A DNA stretch of 34,598 bases from Fimbriimonadaceae bacterium (GCA_020849075.1 JADLGZ010000010.1:1-34598), one strand, 5' to 3'; numbered from the stretch's first letter, positions 14,589-24,247 are shown. The notes: generated by a model not told the origin, from the letters alone. Program-made: numbers and translations.

Positions 14589-15728
14589 ATGAGACATCGA
14601 GCCGATAATAATGACGGCTCATGCCGTGAAATCTTAACAGGTAAGCACGCTGGTAAGTGGCGCGTCCAATTCACCCTCCGGACCGACACCGGGAGAAAAA
14701 GTCGCTTGTCCCGGATCTTTCGCACCAAGAGTGAGGCAAAGTCGTTTCTTCACCAGCTCTTGAGAGGCGAACGCATTGAGACTACCTTTGCCAGTAAGGA
14801 AACGACAATGGGAGACTGGTTTGAGTGGCTAGCCGAAAACGATTGGCCCGAGTCCATTGCTGAGGTCACCATAGCTCAACGAAGAGCACGGTTCAAAAAG
14901 TATGCCCAGGCACACTTTGGACGGATGCCTTTGTCCTCAATCGATGCCGTGCGCGTTAGAGCCTTTTATCAGGAACTTAGAGCGCAAGGAGCGAGTGCGT
15001 CGCTGCTTGCTTCCGTAAAGAGTGACCTTGTCCGAGCATTTGGGCAGGCCATCACTCCTTACCAGAAGATTCCAACCTCTAACGCGAATCCGTTCCGGCT
15101 ATCTCTGCCAGCTCCCGAGCGACGAGCAGCTGTTGCCTTATCGGTTGATGAAGTAAGGGCCGCGATACATTCGCAACGACTTGACTCAAGCCAACGAGCT
15201 CTACTCGGACTCCTGCTATTGGCAGGGCTTCGACTAGGTGAGGTCATGGCCATGACTAAGCAGCAGCTAATGATCGATGAGAACCTAATTGCGGTCGATA
15301 GGGCCGTCAAGGTCGAATTCGGTGGCAAGCAAAGCATTGGACTTCCTAAGAAGGACAAGACCCGCAATGCAGTGATGTGCCAAACGCTGAAGTCGATCTT
15401 ACTCCCATTTATTGCAGACCTTGGGCCAGAGGTACTCCTGTGGCCCGCGGCTAGTGAGAATAAACCTCGAATGAAGAAACGGTTCTACGAATTCTGGAAG
15501 GCGACCGCGGCCGCAGCTGGTCTACCCAAGGAGATGTCGCCCCACGACTGTAGACTGACGCACATCAATCTTATTGAGAAACTCATGCCAAAGGTGTCGG
15601 CAACGACTTTCAAAGAACACGTTGGGCATTCAGCAACTGGCGTTACTGAGGCGAACTATACGAGACCCATCTCGGCCTCTCAGGAAATCCTCAGGTCAGA
15701 ACTTGATCGAGTGTTTGGTTGTAACTGA
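14589..15728 (+). CDS. Tyrosine recombinase integrase (element 2)
   Basis: The 379-aa protein is closely related to Int3 over its whole length, and less closely to Int1. The catalytic set is intact: Arg in AGLRLGEV, Lys in LPKKDKTRN, HDCR in SPHDCRLTH, His in EHVGHSA and Tyr in TEANYTRP. The ATG at 14589 gives the N-terminus MRHRADNNDGSCREIL shared with Int3; the TTG at 14511 lies inside xis and is rejected. The enzyme is expected to recombine the tRNA-Val core, and the presence of three active-looking integrases on one target allows excision of single or joined elements. Confidence 0.95.
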   Translation: MRHRADNNDGSCREILTGKHAGKWRVQFTLRTDTGRKSRLSRIFRTKSEAKSFLHQLLRGERIETTFASKETTMGDWFEWLAENDWPESIAEVTIAQRRARFKKYAQAHFGRMPLSSIDAVRVRAFYQELRAQGASASLLASVKSDLVRAFGQAITPYQKIPTSNANPFRLSLPAPERRAAVALSVDEVRAAIHSQRLDSSQRALLGLLLLAGLRLGEVMAMTKQQLMIDENLIAVDRAVKVEFGGKQSIGLPKKDKTRNAVMCQTLKSILLPFIADLGPEVLLWPAASENKPRMKKRFYEFWKATAAAAGLPKEMSPHDCRLTHINLIEKLMPKVSATTFKEHVGHSATGVTEANYTRPISASQEILRSELDRVFGCN

Positions 15729-15733
15729 TTCAT

Positions 15734-15766
15734 TGAGCCCGGCACTCCGCCGGGCTCATTTTCTTT
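15734..15766 (+). terminator. Terminator after int (element 2)
   Basis: A 10-bp perfect stem (TGAGCCCGGC / GCCGGGCTCA) with a 5-nt loop is followed by TTTTCTTT, six bases after the int stop. Confidence 0.85.
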
Positions 15767-15847
15767 CAAGAAATACTTGCAACAATGATTCAGGATAAGA
15801 TTAAGTGCTGAGTTCTGGCCGGCAGACTCAGATTGAAGGAGAACTAC

Positions 15848-16015
15848 ATGAACGACGATTCGCAATCCAATGGGCCGAACGAGCCCCGGCCTGACCAAGA
15901 CCAGCCGAAACCTAAAAACCGTGGGTTGCCTAAAGTTACTTATACCTACGACGCCGTAGGATTTTTGGTAAAGATCACTCCTGCCACGCCGGATTCCGCA
16001 AGCACTGAAGATTAA
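15848..16015 (+). CDS. 55-aa peptide carrying a single YD motif
   Basis: The frame starts at an ATG preceded by GAAGGAG at a good distance. The N-terminal half is polar and Pro/Gln-rich (ending RPDQDQPKPKNRG) and the C-terminal half contains one YD-repeat unit, VTYTYDAVGFLVKI. It is not in frame with, or adjacent to, a full Rhs gene. It may be a remnant of an Rhs protein, a displaced tip cassette or a real small protein that pairs with Rhs strands. The good ribosome site argues for translation. Function unknown. Confidence 0.5.
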   Translation: MNDDSQSNGPNEPRPDQDQPKPKNRGLPKVTYTYDAVGFLVKITPATPDSASTED

Positions 16016-16229
16016 TCCATGTGATGGGTTGAAAACTTCTGCGCTCTTCGCCTTGCTCTCGATATATTACGGAGCCCGCTTCGTGGCCGGGATCTGCGTG
16101 GTATCGCTTCGTGGCTCCCCAGTGAGGATGATCCAGCAATAACCTCGTATGGGGCTTATCCCGTCAAGGACGTAGGCCCTACTCACGTGGCCATCTACCG
16201 CTGTATCTGGCATTCCCGACAGGGGCTTT

Positions 16230-16733
16230 TCACCATGAGCCCATGACTTCGGGTTTTAGAGTATGCCGTTCGACGCGAACCCCAAGGGCACTGCCTTCGT
16301 AGGGAGCAAGGTAATTGAAGGCGTAATTGTGCCACCGTTTATCCTCACTAACCTTAAACCGGGCTGGGTTAAGCAGTGACCATCGCGTTTCACGAACTTT
16401 CTTCCAGGCGATACGAAGTGCCTGGACCTTGCTAGGCGCCGCAGGCTGGACAGTAGACGAACCCCGGATCTTCCGCAGATAGGGCGGCTCAAGGTTGATG
16501 CTTATTTCCCAATCAGGATACGACTTTGAGTTGACGATCACCACGCTTTCCTTTGGTTCGATGACAATTTGATCACCGTTAACCTGGGGGACTGCGTCAA
16601 GGTTTCGGTCTAGTGCCGTCCATATTTCGGCTTCCCTGTCAGGAGCCGGGGAGGTTCCACTTTGCGCGGCCGTCGGGTTGCAGCCAACCACGGACGCTCC
16701 CAAAAGGACTACCAGATAAAGCCCCAATCGCAT
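16230..16733 (-). CDS. Putative lipoprotein immunity protein for the zincin-type toxin
   Basis: The 167-aa product begins with a lipoprotein signal, MRLGLYLVVLLGASVVGC, with lipobox VVGC and lipidated Cys at 18. The ATG at 16733 is used because the signal starts there; the longer frame from 16766 would bury it. It overlaps the 3' end of the toxin gene by 25 bp on the same strand. The mature part is not recognised. Lipid anchoring places it in the periplasm or on a membrane, where it would meet an exported toxin. The immunity role is inferred from overlap and order. Confidence 0.65.
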   Translation of the reverse strand: MRLGLYLVVLLGASVVGCNPTAAQSGTSPAPDREAEIWTALDRNLDAVPQVNGDQIVIEPKESVVIVNSKSYPDWEISINLEPPYLRKIRGSSTVQPAAPSKVQALRIAWKKVRETRWSLLNPARFKVSEDKRWHNYAFNYLAPYEGSALGVRVERHTLKPEVMGSW

Positions 16734-18682
16734 ACACCGCACTCCTTTGGCAAGGCAACGCCACAATTGTACTCAAACTTGACGTTCCAGCATGCACTTT
16801 TTATGACAATACAGTAGTCGTCAAAGCACTTTTTGTATTTAGCTCCTGTGAATTTGGAACAGTCGTTTTTTTGCCCTTCAATCAAACACTTCAAGGAGAG
16901 AATGTTTGCACGGCACTCGGACTCGTTCACAAACTGCTTCGGTAATGGCGGCACGTAAAACCCATGCTCGTGGCAACCTAGCCCACCCTTTTTATTGCGC
17001 CAGTCTATATGATCGCGCTCGTGCTTCTTTATACAATTGTAGATCCCAATAGGCCAGTCCTTCTTAGTATTGTAAACGCACGCATGCATTACCCCATCGC
17101 AGCACACTAGGCCGCCATATTGATTCTTGCTGACGAGGCCCTTGTGCTCAGCGTATCGGCAGGGTCCCCCGGGCCACGAACCGCACTCGTGTGGAGTGGG
17201 CCAGTCACTTGCGCATGGTGCTAAGCCAGTGGGATCAATGTACGTTGTAGGATTGCCCATCGCGTACGCGTATGGGGGTTCGCCGCCGATCCATTCTGCC
17301 TCCCGAACCCTGGTCGTGAATTGGGCGAGGCCGGTCATGTAGGGGCGATGTCCGGGCTGGTATTGGGTAAACGGTTGCGGACCCGATACCTGCGGCGTTG
17401 GCCGCGGTGGTCCAGACGCTTTCGGAACTTGGTTAGTTGGTGGTTTCATTTGACGCTCTCGGTTTTGACGTTTGATTTCTTGGATTCTCTTGATTTCTTC
17501 CAACTGGCTTACTCTTGGTAACGGATTCTCAAGTGAAAATGGTCCCAAGGATTGGCCGTCTGGCGTGCTGAAGGTGATCTGTTGACCGCTTGCCACTCTT
17601 TGCATCTCATAAGTCGCGCCGTTGGGGATAGCTTCCTTGGCGATTACGCGGGCGACCTCGCATTTCAGAGCTACGGAACAGCCTGGGAGCCAATTTGGCC
17701 GCTTGTCTTGCTTCGTTATCTTGCCGCGCGGAGGTATCAGGTCACCCTCCAGATCGATTGGATCGCCGCTGTATTCGAAGGCAAGCAGCAAGCAGGCATC
17801 GATTGACTTGCGCACTGACTCCTTACTTCTGTAGCCGTTTTCAAGCACCGCTTTCGCCATGCCTGCGGCTAGTAAGGCAAGCTCTGGATCGTACTGGCGA
17901 ACAATTTCGCTGGCGCTTGTGGCTGGAAGTGGCAAATTGGTTGTGGGCATTGTCGTCAAAACGATGTCTGCCGCAAGTGCCAACGCCATAAAGACCCCTT
18001 CCCGCCTCGTTTCTGGCCGATAGCCTGCTTCCATTGCCCTGCCCAACGAGGCCATGCTCTCCTCATGTGCGACGTGAATCACGTCAACATCAAAGCCCTT
18101 TTCCGCAATGATTTCGTTCACCCATAGATCAAGAACGAAGGATTGGACAAAGCAAAGCTGGTTCATGCGCGGTCCATCCTTAACCTCGCGAAAGACCCGT
18201 TCATCCTCTCCTTGCTCAACGAATTCGATCCATGCGTGTCCCAGCTCATGCGCAAGGTGCGTCTCATGCACTCGTGCCGCGTCGATAAAGAGAAGGACGA
18301 AGTCAGGGTGGCCGATCGTATTGATGTAGTGGCACTCGAGCGCACCTTTGTCGCGCCTCAACTCGGGAGTTGTGTCGAAGATCGCCAACTCCTTTGGCGT
18401 GCATGCCATTACCTGGTCGATAAACTGCACGAGCTTATCGCTGAGGTTTCTAATGCTGACAACGGGATACAGGTCATCGTCAGAGGGGCCTTGTTCTCGA
18501 ATTCGGCCGATGGTATTTACGGTCGGAGCGTGCCCATGTTGTTCGACAACGAACTCGATGGCGTGCTTGTTCGTGAGCTTTGCACCCAAAGCGGGAAGGC
18601 TGTGGGTGTACCGCCTCATCACGACATCGCCGGTTGGCGAAGCGACCATCAACGCATCTCTTTGTATGTTGCTGGCTTGCAC
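16709..18682 (-). CDS. Zincin-domain protein with Rhs hinge and Cys-rich zincin-like toxin tip
   Basis: The protein is 657 aa from the GTG at 18682; an ATG at 18649 is equally plausible and fits better a TATACT -10 at 18697-18692. The N-terminal domain holds a zincin motif, HELGH at 145-149. A Pro/Gln-rich linker follows (about 400-455), then a minimal Rhs hinge without any YD barrel: FTTRVREAEW, PPYAYAMGNPTTYIDPTGL. The last about 185 residues form a tip with 17 cysteines and a second HExxH, CIKKHERDHIDW, plus a downstream Glu in NESECRANI that could be the third zinc ligand (gluzincin-like). It probably delivers a metallopeptidase toxin whose partner is the overlapping lipoprotein gene. The peptidase substrates are unknown. 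Confidence 0.75.
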   Translation of the reverse strand: MQASNIQRDALMVASPTGDVVMRRYTHSLPALGAKLTNKHAIEFVVEQHGHAPTVNTIGRIREQGPSDDDLYPVVSIRNLSDKLVQFIDQVMACTPKELAIFDTTPELRRDKGALECHYINTIGHPDFVLLFIDAARVHETHLAHELGHAWIEFVEQGEDERVFREVKDGPRMNQLCFVQSFVLDLWVNEIIAEKGFDVDVIHVAHEESMASLGRAMEAGYRPETRREGVFMALALAADIVLTTMPTTNLPLPATSASEIVRQYDPELALLAAGMAKAVLENGYRSKESVRKSIDACLLLAFEYSGDPIDLEGDLIPPRGKITKQDKRPNWLPGCSVALKCEVARVIAKEAIPNGATYEMQRVASGQQITFSTPDGQSLGPFSLENPLPRVSQLEEIKRIQEIKRQNRERQMKPPTNQVPKASGPPRPTPQVSGPQPFTQYQPGHRPYMTGLAQFTTRVREAEWIGGEPPYAYAMGNPTTYIDPTGLAPCASDWPTPHECGSWPGGPCRYAEHKGLVSKNQYGGLVCCDGVMHACVYNTKKDWPIGIYNCIKKHERDHIDWRNKKGGLGCHEHGFYVPPLPKQFVNESECRANILSLKCLIEGQKNDCSKFTGAKYKKCFDDYCIVIKSACWNVKFEYNCGVALPKECGVCDWGFIW

Positions 18683-18869
18683 CCTAGACCTAGTATATGG
18701 AATTTTTTGGCGGGCAGAGAAGTTTTTTGCGTTTGGTGCTGCTCATCGTACGGGCGTAGAACCATTGCCGTCTCACAAATCGAGCAGGTTTGAACTTAGT
18801 TCATCCCCCCTCACTTCCCTGATGCGAGCACGGAAGAGACTTCGTTTCACAATCTTTAAAAATCATCGA

Positions 18870-18897
18870 ACCTTTTGCCTTGCTTGCGACATATACT
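18870..18897 (+). promoter_or_regulatory. Putative promoter of the NifU-like/Rhs operon (element 2)
   Basis: The -10 TATACT at 18892-18897 is 25 bases before the ATG at 18922, exactly as in element 1, and the surrounding block is nearly identical between elements although the genes beyond are diverged. The -35 is weak (ACCTTT, 16-bp spacer). Confidence 0.55.
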
Positions 18898-18921
18898 GGT
18901 AAGAGTTCTGTGTTTTCACCG

Positions 18922-19263
18922 ATGGCACTGAGTCACATTAACAACCCTCGCAACGTGGGGCAGCTTGAAGGAGCGACCCATTACGGCGTTGCCGGCGTGC
19001 CGGGTGATGGACCTTTCGTCCAAATGTGGTTCATCGTAAACGGTGACCAAATCGAGCGCGGGACTTACAAGACCTACGGATGCCCAACCTCCATTGCCAG
19101 TGCGAGCATGATCGCTGAGCTAGTGGCCGGAAAGTCCGTAGCAACGGCGCTCTCCTTGACCGAGGCAGACATTCGAGCTTTGCTTGCATACGTGCCCGAG
19201 GGAAAGGGCGACTGCCCGCCAAGAGCAATACAGGCGTTACAGAACGCATTGGAGAAGTTATGA
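18922..19263 (+). CDS. NifU/IscU-like scaffold protein with degenerate ligand set (element 2)
   Basis: This 113-aa protein is a near copy of the element 1 protein. It shows the same substitutions at cluster-ligand positions: VPGDG in place of the first Cys motif, YGCPTSIAS with Cys kept, and KGDCPPRA with Cys kept but Asp in place of His. Keeping both the losses and the remaining ligands in two diverged elements suggests selection for this altered site, not decay. Its stop overlaps the ATG of the next gene as ATGA. No isc, suf or nif partner genes are nearby. Confidence 0.8.
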   Translation: MALSHINNPRNVGQLEGATHYGVAGVPGDGPFVQMWFIVNGDQIERGTYKTYGCPTSIASASMIAELVAGKSVATALSLTEADIRALLAYVPEGKGDCPPRAIQALQNALEKL

Positions 19264-19487
19264 CGACAATGGGATCTTTGCCGTTTAGTCTAGGGAGTGA
19301 TTGCCCTAGCTGCGATCAGCCTACTACAGGCGGGATGTGTGTTGTAAGCGCAACCCGAGCCTATAGTTTGATGATGCCGCCTGGGCTTGGCAATAATGGC
19401 GGATTCTGCCCAGTACAAAACATGGCAGCCGATGTTGATAGTTCGGAAAAGAAGTGCGAGCATGCCCCGCCTCCGCCGCCCATTTAG
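19260..19487 (+). CDS. Small Cys-rich protein between NifU-like and Rhs genes (element 2)
   Basis: The 75-aa protein overlaps the upstream stop by 4 bp and ends 17 bases before the Rhs ATG. It keeps all five cysteines of the element 1 copy (DCPSC, GMCV, FCP, KCE) and the SLMMPPG segment, and ends in a polyproline tail (HAPPPPPI). Low overall similarity with strict cysteine conservation points to metal binding or disulfides. I do not recognise the family. Confidence 0.7.
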   Translation: MTTMGSLPFSLGSDCPSCDQPTTGGMCVVSATRAYSLMMPPGLGNNGGFCPVQNMAADVDSSEKKCEHAPPPPPI

Positions 19488-19504
19488 AGTTAGAGAAGAT
19501 AAAG

Positions 19505-22500
19505 ATGGACCGTCCAGAACTTTGGCCCTGGGAAGTTGACGCAGCCGCTGGTGGCTGCAAGATTGATCCCGTTGCGCATCATCCCCACAGACCGATTCCC
19601 GACCCGGTAACGGGACACCTAGTGGTGGACCCTGAGATCGTTCTAAAAGCTCGAGGTTTCAATCTCGAGATTAGCTTCTTCTACAACACTGCATCTCAAT
19701 TTGCACCTGGATGCTGGGGCAAGCTGAGGTCCGCGAGCGTTAATGTTCGGCTATTGGAAGGGAGTAATGAAGTTTGGTTGATTCGGGGAGATGGAAAGTC
19801 TTACCGATTTACCGGTTCATGGGCACCTACAGTGGTCACCACGATGACTGCTGACGCAGATATGTACAGCGGCACTCAGCTAGTCTGGGATGGCGCACAA
19901 TTTGTGGAGACGTTCGCCGATGGCAAAACAATCACATATGGTGAAGCACTTCCCGACAGCTACTTTGGCGCCACTGAAATCGCGGACGCATCGGGCAATA
20001 TCCAGACCTACACATATAGCTCTGGCAACCTTGAGAGCATTGAGGTGCCGGGTGGAAACAAAGTCACGTTTCTCTACGATGGCTCACTAGTCGAGACGGT
20101 TCAAGACTGGGGCGGCCGGCGATGGACTTTTACTTATGACGGTGATAGCCAGCTGGAGACCTTTACAATTCCAACTGGATGTCAGACTCAATATAGCAAC
20201 CCATCGACCGATGGATTGATCGATGCAATCACCGATCCTCGCGGATATACAACTAGCTACACGTTTTACGGAGATGGGAGAGTTGAGACCATGTCCCTGG
20301 GAGCCGCGGTCTGGACATACACCTATAGCACTGGTTATGGAACGTACGGCGGATCGGCCGTCGAGTCACCGACCGGTGCCTTAACAACGTATTTATTCGA
20401 CGTTAACGGCGTGATCGCCGAAAAGCAAGTGCCCGAGGGTTACTCAATTCAGTACGTGTATGACGTCAATGGCAACATTGCTCGTGAGATCATGCCCTAC
20501 GGCGACGTAGTCTCGATGACCTACAACGCCTTCAACCAACCTCTCACAAGCAAAGACCCGCTCGGTAACACCACCACATTCAAGTACGACACGGACAATA
20601 ACTTGGTGAGTGTTATGAATGCTCTGGGTCAGATTACAACCATGGCCTACGATGGTGACCGACGCATGGTCAGCCGGATGGACGCCCTGGGCCGCGTTAC
20701 CACCAATGTCTGGAATGGCGATGGCACTCTGCGAGCGCAAGTTGATGGTCGGGGGTTACGCACTACGTATGCGTATGATGCTGTCGGCAACCTTGCCAGC
20801 ACGCTTTACTCAGATGGCTCTGTTGCAACCTACACCTACGACACGCTGAATCGCAGAGTCGCGGTCAAAGACCCGCTTGGGCGCATTACGACGACGGCCT
20901 ACGATGCGGCAGACAATGTAGTATCGGTGATAAATGCCGCTAACGAAGTCACGACATACATCTACAGCACCTGCTTGCTCCAAGCCGTCGTAAACCCTCT
21001 TGGCCACCGGACAAGCTACACCTATGAACGATACGGCAAGGTTCGTACAGTCACCAACGCGCTGAACCAGGTGACGACAACCAATTACGACAATATGGGT
21101 TATCCGGTCACGATCCAGAATGCTCTGGGCTTCGTGACAACGATGGTCTATAACGCCGCTAAGCAGCTCCTCTCGGTGCAGGATGCCAATGGCAATCGCA
21201 CAACAACCAACTATGATGCCGGTGGCCGGCCCGTAACGTACATCAACGGCGCGGACATTATCACGACGACAGTTTATGATGCTCGGGGCCCCGTTGCGAC
21301 CGTCGATGGCTTAGGTAGAAGGACCACTATGGTCTTTGATGCAGTGGGCCGACAGATTGCAACACAGAGCCCAATGAACTTCCGCACGACGACCATTTAT
21401 GACGCGGCAGGGCAAGTTTGGGCAGTTGAAGACGCGCTGGGCTACCGAACGACGAACAGCTATGATCTCGCCGGCAACTTAGTTACGGTCATTGACGCCA
21501 GAGGTTTTGTCACGACCCAGATTTACGAGACCACGTCAAACCGTGTGCGGGCAACACAGGACGCGACCGGGGCCAGGACGACTTACAGCTATGATATAGG
21601 TGGCCAAGTGGTGACCACGATGAACGCACGTGGGTACGTTACAACAACCACGTATGATGCGGTGGGGCGGGTGAAGGAAGTGCGAGATGCGCTGGGCTAT
21701 CGAACGACCTATAGCTACGATGCGGCGGGCCAGAATACGGCCGTCAAAAACGCTCGTAACAACACTTTCACGACCATTTATGACGCATTGGGCCGGGTGG
21801 CGGCGAGCCAGACACCGCTGAATATCCGCACCACGAATATTTATGATGCAGCTGGTCAACAGATCGCAACGCAAGATGGCGATGGCCACCGATGGACAAC
21901 GATTTACGATCCCGGTGGAAGGGTCTGGGCAACTCAGACTCCTTTGAACTATCGGACCACGACGACTTATGACGGCGCAGACAGGCCTTTCTTGAGCCAG
22001 AATCCGCGTGGCTATGTCACGACCACCGTGTATGACGCGGCGAATCGCGTGATCTCGATCATGAATGCGCTTGGCCATGTCAAGCAATTCGGATACGACC
22101 TCGATAGCCGCAATGTCACGATCGTGAACCCTGCGGGCGGCACAATAACGATGGCCTATGACAATGCCGGGCAGATGATTGGTATAGCCAATGAACTGAA
22201 CCAGCGCACAACATACACCTATGACCCCATCGGTAATGTTGCGACCAGGAAGTTCGCCAACGCCGATGTGACGTCCTACACGTACGATCAAGTTGGCAGA
22301 GAATCAAAACGCGAGTACATGGATGGCTCTAAGGTGACGTTTGCATACGACACCGTCGGGAATCTCACCACCATGATGGACGCGCTTGGTACGGCAACCT
22401 ATACCTACGATGCGGTGGACCAAACCCTTCTAGAAGTGGACGAGTCAGCTCGCAAGCAACAGTTTACGTATGACGCGGTAGGGAATCGTACACAACTAAC

Positions 22501-24247
22501 CTTCACTGACATAGGTCACTTTTACACGTGGGCATACGACAACGATGATCGACAAATCCAAACGATCGACCCACTAGATAACGAGGTCAACACCCAGTTT
22601 AATGCCAGGGGATTACGCACAACCGTTACCTATCAAGGTGGACGAAACCAAGTTTTCACATATGACAATGCAGGGCGGAATGTTGAAATCTTAAACAACT
22701 CAAACCTAAAGGTCGAGATGTTCACGTACACGTACGATGAGAATAGTAATGTCTTTACCTGGAAGCATGCTACCAACGTAGCGACGTACACCTATGACGC
22801 CATAGACAGGCTAACCGCCGATACGACGACGGGATCAAATGCTCATACATATGGATACAGCTATGATTCGCGCGGCAATATCCTGACGAATAACGAGTCG
22901 GGGACGATTACAACGCACTCTTACGATGCTGCTAGCAGATTGTCGGTGTCTCTTGAGGGCTCCATTCCCACGACCTACGTTTACGACGTGAATGGGAATC
23001 CAGTTCAGATCGAGAAGGGTTCTGACCAGGTCTCAATGGCATATGACTTTGAGAACCAGATGTCGTATTGGGAGGACAACATTGGGAACACAACCTACTT
23101 CGCCTATGATCCTTTCATGCACTTGAAAGAAGACAACAACGTTGCTACTACAGCACGGTGGCACATGTGGCTCGAGGATATGATTGTTCGGACCTTCGAT
23201 ACAGGTGGAGGTACGCGTGCTTACACGACGAACGATGGCGTAATCGTTGGCGAGGTTGACGACCTAACTGGTACGCCTGCGACTACCTACTATCTGACCG
23301 ACCTCTTGGGTTCGGTGACGGGCACTCACTTTACCGGGACCTTCCCGACCACGAGCCGCCGATTTACTCCGTATGGCAGGCTAATGACAGGCACCGCCCT
23401 CACGCCATACGTTCCTGCATGGATAGGGGGGCATGGCTACTACAACAATGACCTGCCATGGGCAGAGTACATGGCTTGGCACCGGTTTGTCTCGACGAGA
23501 ACGAGCCAATGGACCACGAGAGACCTGCTTTGGCCCGATGAGTTGCCGTATGGGTATGCCTGGGGAAATCCAACAACTTGGAGTGATCCAAACGGGCTTG
23601 GACCTTGTACCTTGCAAATTCCCAGGAATAGCATTGCGGATACGCCGTGTAGCGATAAAGCCGGAAGGTCTGCTTGGAACACATATATCTACAAGTACTG
23701 CAAGTGCGCAAAAACCCGCGAAACAAAGCTCCGATGTGACGAACTCTCACGAGAGTATTACAAGAAATGCAAGGGACAACCCGGGGCGGGCCCGTTTGCA
23801 CCTGGTCCCTCAGGAATTGTTCCGCTAGACGTTCAAAAGTGCTTTGTATACCAATGCGAGTGGAAGCCTGGGCACTATGCAGGGCTCGCGCCTGGGCATC
23901 TCTTTATTTGTGCCTCTATTACGGGCAAGGGTCGGAGGAGAAAATGCTCGGCAGGCTTAAGTCCATTCAGCAACACAGCACCGGGATGGACGCCGGGGTA
24001 TGTTAGTGATACAGACTACGACTGTCCTCCTACTAATGAACCTGAGATAAAATGCCGCCTAGTATGGGCCGGTTCCGGAGATGATTTGCAGTGCAGATAT
24101 GCTGGAGCCCTATGTGATTGCATTGATCGATTACCGCCAAAACAGGATTATAATTTCTGGACCAGAAACTGCACCCACTTTGTGGGAGAATTAGATGAGT
24201 GCGCCAAAGCGGCCGCAATGAAGTCATGGGCAAAAGGAAAGCAGTAG
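19505..24247 (+). CDS. Rhs/YD-repeat polymorphic toxin with papain/NlpC-like tip (element 2)
   Basis: The 1580-aa protein parallels the element 1 Rhs in every domain: N-terminus PELWPWEVDAAAGGCKIDPV, dozens of YD repeats, and core TTRDLLWPDELPYGYAWGNP with hinge SDPNGL. The tip of about 220 residues is unrelated to that of element 1 and holds 17 cysteines. It contains an upstream His block, GHYAGLAPGHLFICAS, and a downstream NFWTRNCTHFVGELDEC. The His-then-Cys order and the NCTHF context suggest a circularly permuted papain-like/NlpC-P60 fold (peptidase, amidase or acyltransferase); this is an inference from motifs. The ATG at 19505 is chosen for alignment with the first copy and a GAGAAGATAAAG leader. 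The overlapping downstream gene is the likely immunity gene. Confidence 0.93.
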   Translation: MDRPELWPWEVDAAAGGCKIDPVAHHPHRPIPDPVTGHLVVDPEIVLKARGFNLEISFFYNTASQFAPGCWGKLRSASVNVRLLEGSNEVWLIRGDGKSYRFTGSWAPTVVTTMTADADMYSGTQLVWDGAQFVETFADGKTITYGEALPDSYFGATEIADASGNIQTYTYSSGNLESIEVPGGNKVTFLYDGSLVETVQDWGGRRWTFTYDGDSQLETFTIPTGCQTQYSNPSTDGLIDAITDPRGYTTSYTFYGDGRVETMSLGAAVWTYTYSTGYGTYGGSAVESPTGALTTYLFDVNGVIAEKQVPEGYSIQYVYDVNGNIAREIMPYGDVVSMTYNAFNQPLTSKDPLGNTTTFKYDTDNNLVSVMNALGQITTMAYDGDRRMVSRMDALGRVTTNVWNGDGTLRAQVDGRGLRTTYAYDAVGNLASTLYSDGSVATYTYDTLNRRVAVKDPLGRITTTAYDAADNVVSVINAANEVTTYIYSTCLLQAVVNPLGHRTSYTYERYGKVRTVTNALNQVTTTNYDNMGYPVTIQNALGFVTTMVYNAAKQLLSVQDANGNRTTTNYDAGGRPVTYINGADIITTTVYDARGPVATVDGLGRRTTMVFDAVGRQIATQSPMNFRTTTIYDAAGQVWAVEDALGYRTTNSYDLAGNLVTVIDARGFVTTQIYETTSNRVRATQDATGARTTYSYDIGGQVVTTMNARGYVTTTTYDAVGRVKEVRDALGYRTTYSYDAAGQNTAVKNARNNTFTTIYDALGRVAASQTPLNIRTTNIYDAAGQQIATQDGDGHRWTTIYDPGGRVWATQTPLNYRTTTTYDGADRPFLSQNPRGYVTTTVYDAANRVISIMNALGHVKQFGYDLDSRNVTIVNPAGGTITMAYDNAGQMIGIANELNQRTTYTYDPIGNVATRKFANADVTSYTYDQVGRESKREYMDGSKVTFAYDTVGNLTTMMDALGTATYTYDAVDQTLLEVDESARKQQFTYDAVGNRTQLTFTDIGHFYTWAYDNDDRQIQTIDPLDNEVNTQFNARGLRTTVTYQGGRNQVFTYDNAGRNVEILNNSNLKVEMFTYTYDENSNVFTWKHATNVATYTYDAIDRLTADTTTGSNAHTYGYSYDSRGNILTNNESGTITTHSYDAASRLSVSLEGSIPTTYVYDVNGNPVQIEKGSDQVSMAYDFENQMSYWEDNIGNTTYFAYDPFMHLKEDNNVATTARWHMWLEDMIVRTFDTGGGTRAYTTNDGVIVGEVDDLTGTPATTYYLTDLLGSVTGTHFTGTFPTTSRRFTPYGRLMTGTALTPYVPAWIGGHGYYNNDLPWAEYMAWHRFVSTRTSQWTTRDLLWPDELPYGYAWGNPTTWSDPNGLGPCTLQIPRNSIADTPCSDKAGRSAWNTYIYKYCKCAKTRETKLRCDELSREYYKKCKGQPGAGPFAPGPSGIVPLDVQKCFVYQCEWKPGHYAGLAPGHLFICASITGKGRRRKCSAGLSPFSNTAPGWTPGYVSDTDYDCPPTNEPEIKCRLVWAGSGDDLQCRYAGALCDCIDRLPPKQDYNFWTRNCTHFVGELDECAKAAAMKSWAKGKQ

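Noticed and set aside
16016-16229. Gene-free stretch with a repeated CGCTTCGTGGC
   Set aside because: Two short copies only, no hairpin or frame with support; no function assigned.
18143-18793. Open frame of 216 codons on the plus strand
   Set aside because: It lies opposite the zincin-toxin gene, whose HELGH motif, Rhs hinge and partner overlap are convincing; the plus-strand product shows no motif.
21536-22291. Minus-strand frame of 251 codons inside the second Rhs gene
   Set aside because: Long antisense frames arise from the repetitive codon pattern of YD repeats; similar ones occur at 20444 and 5835.
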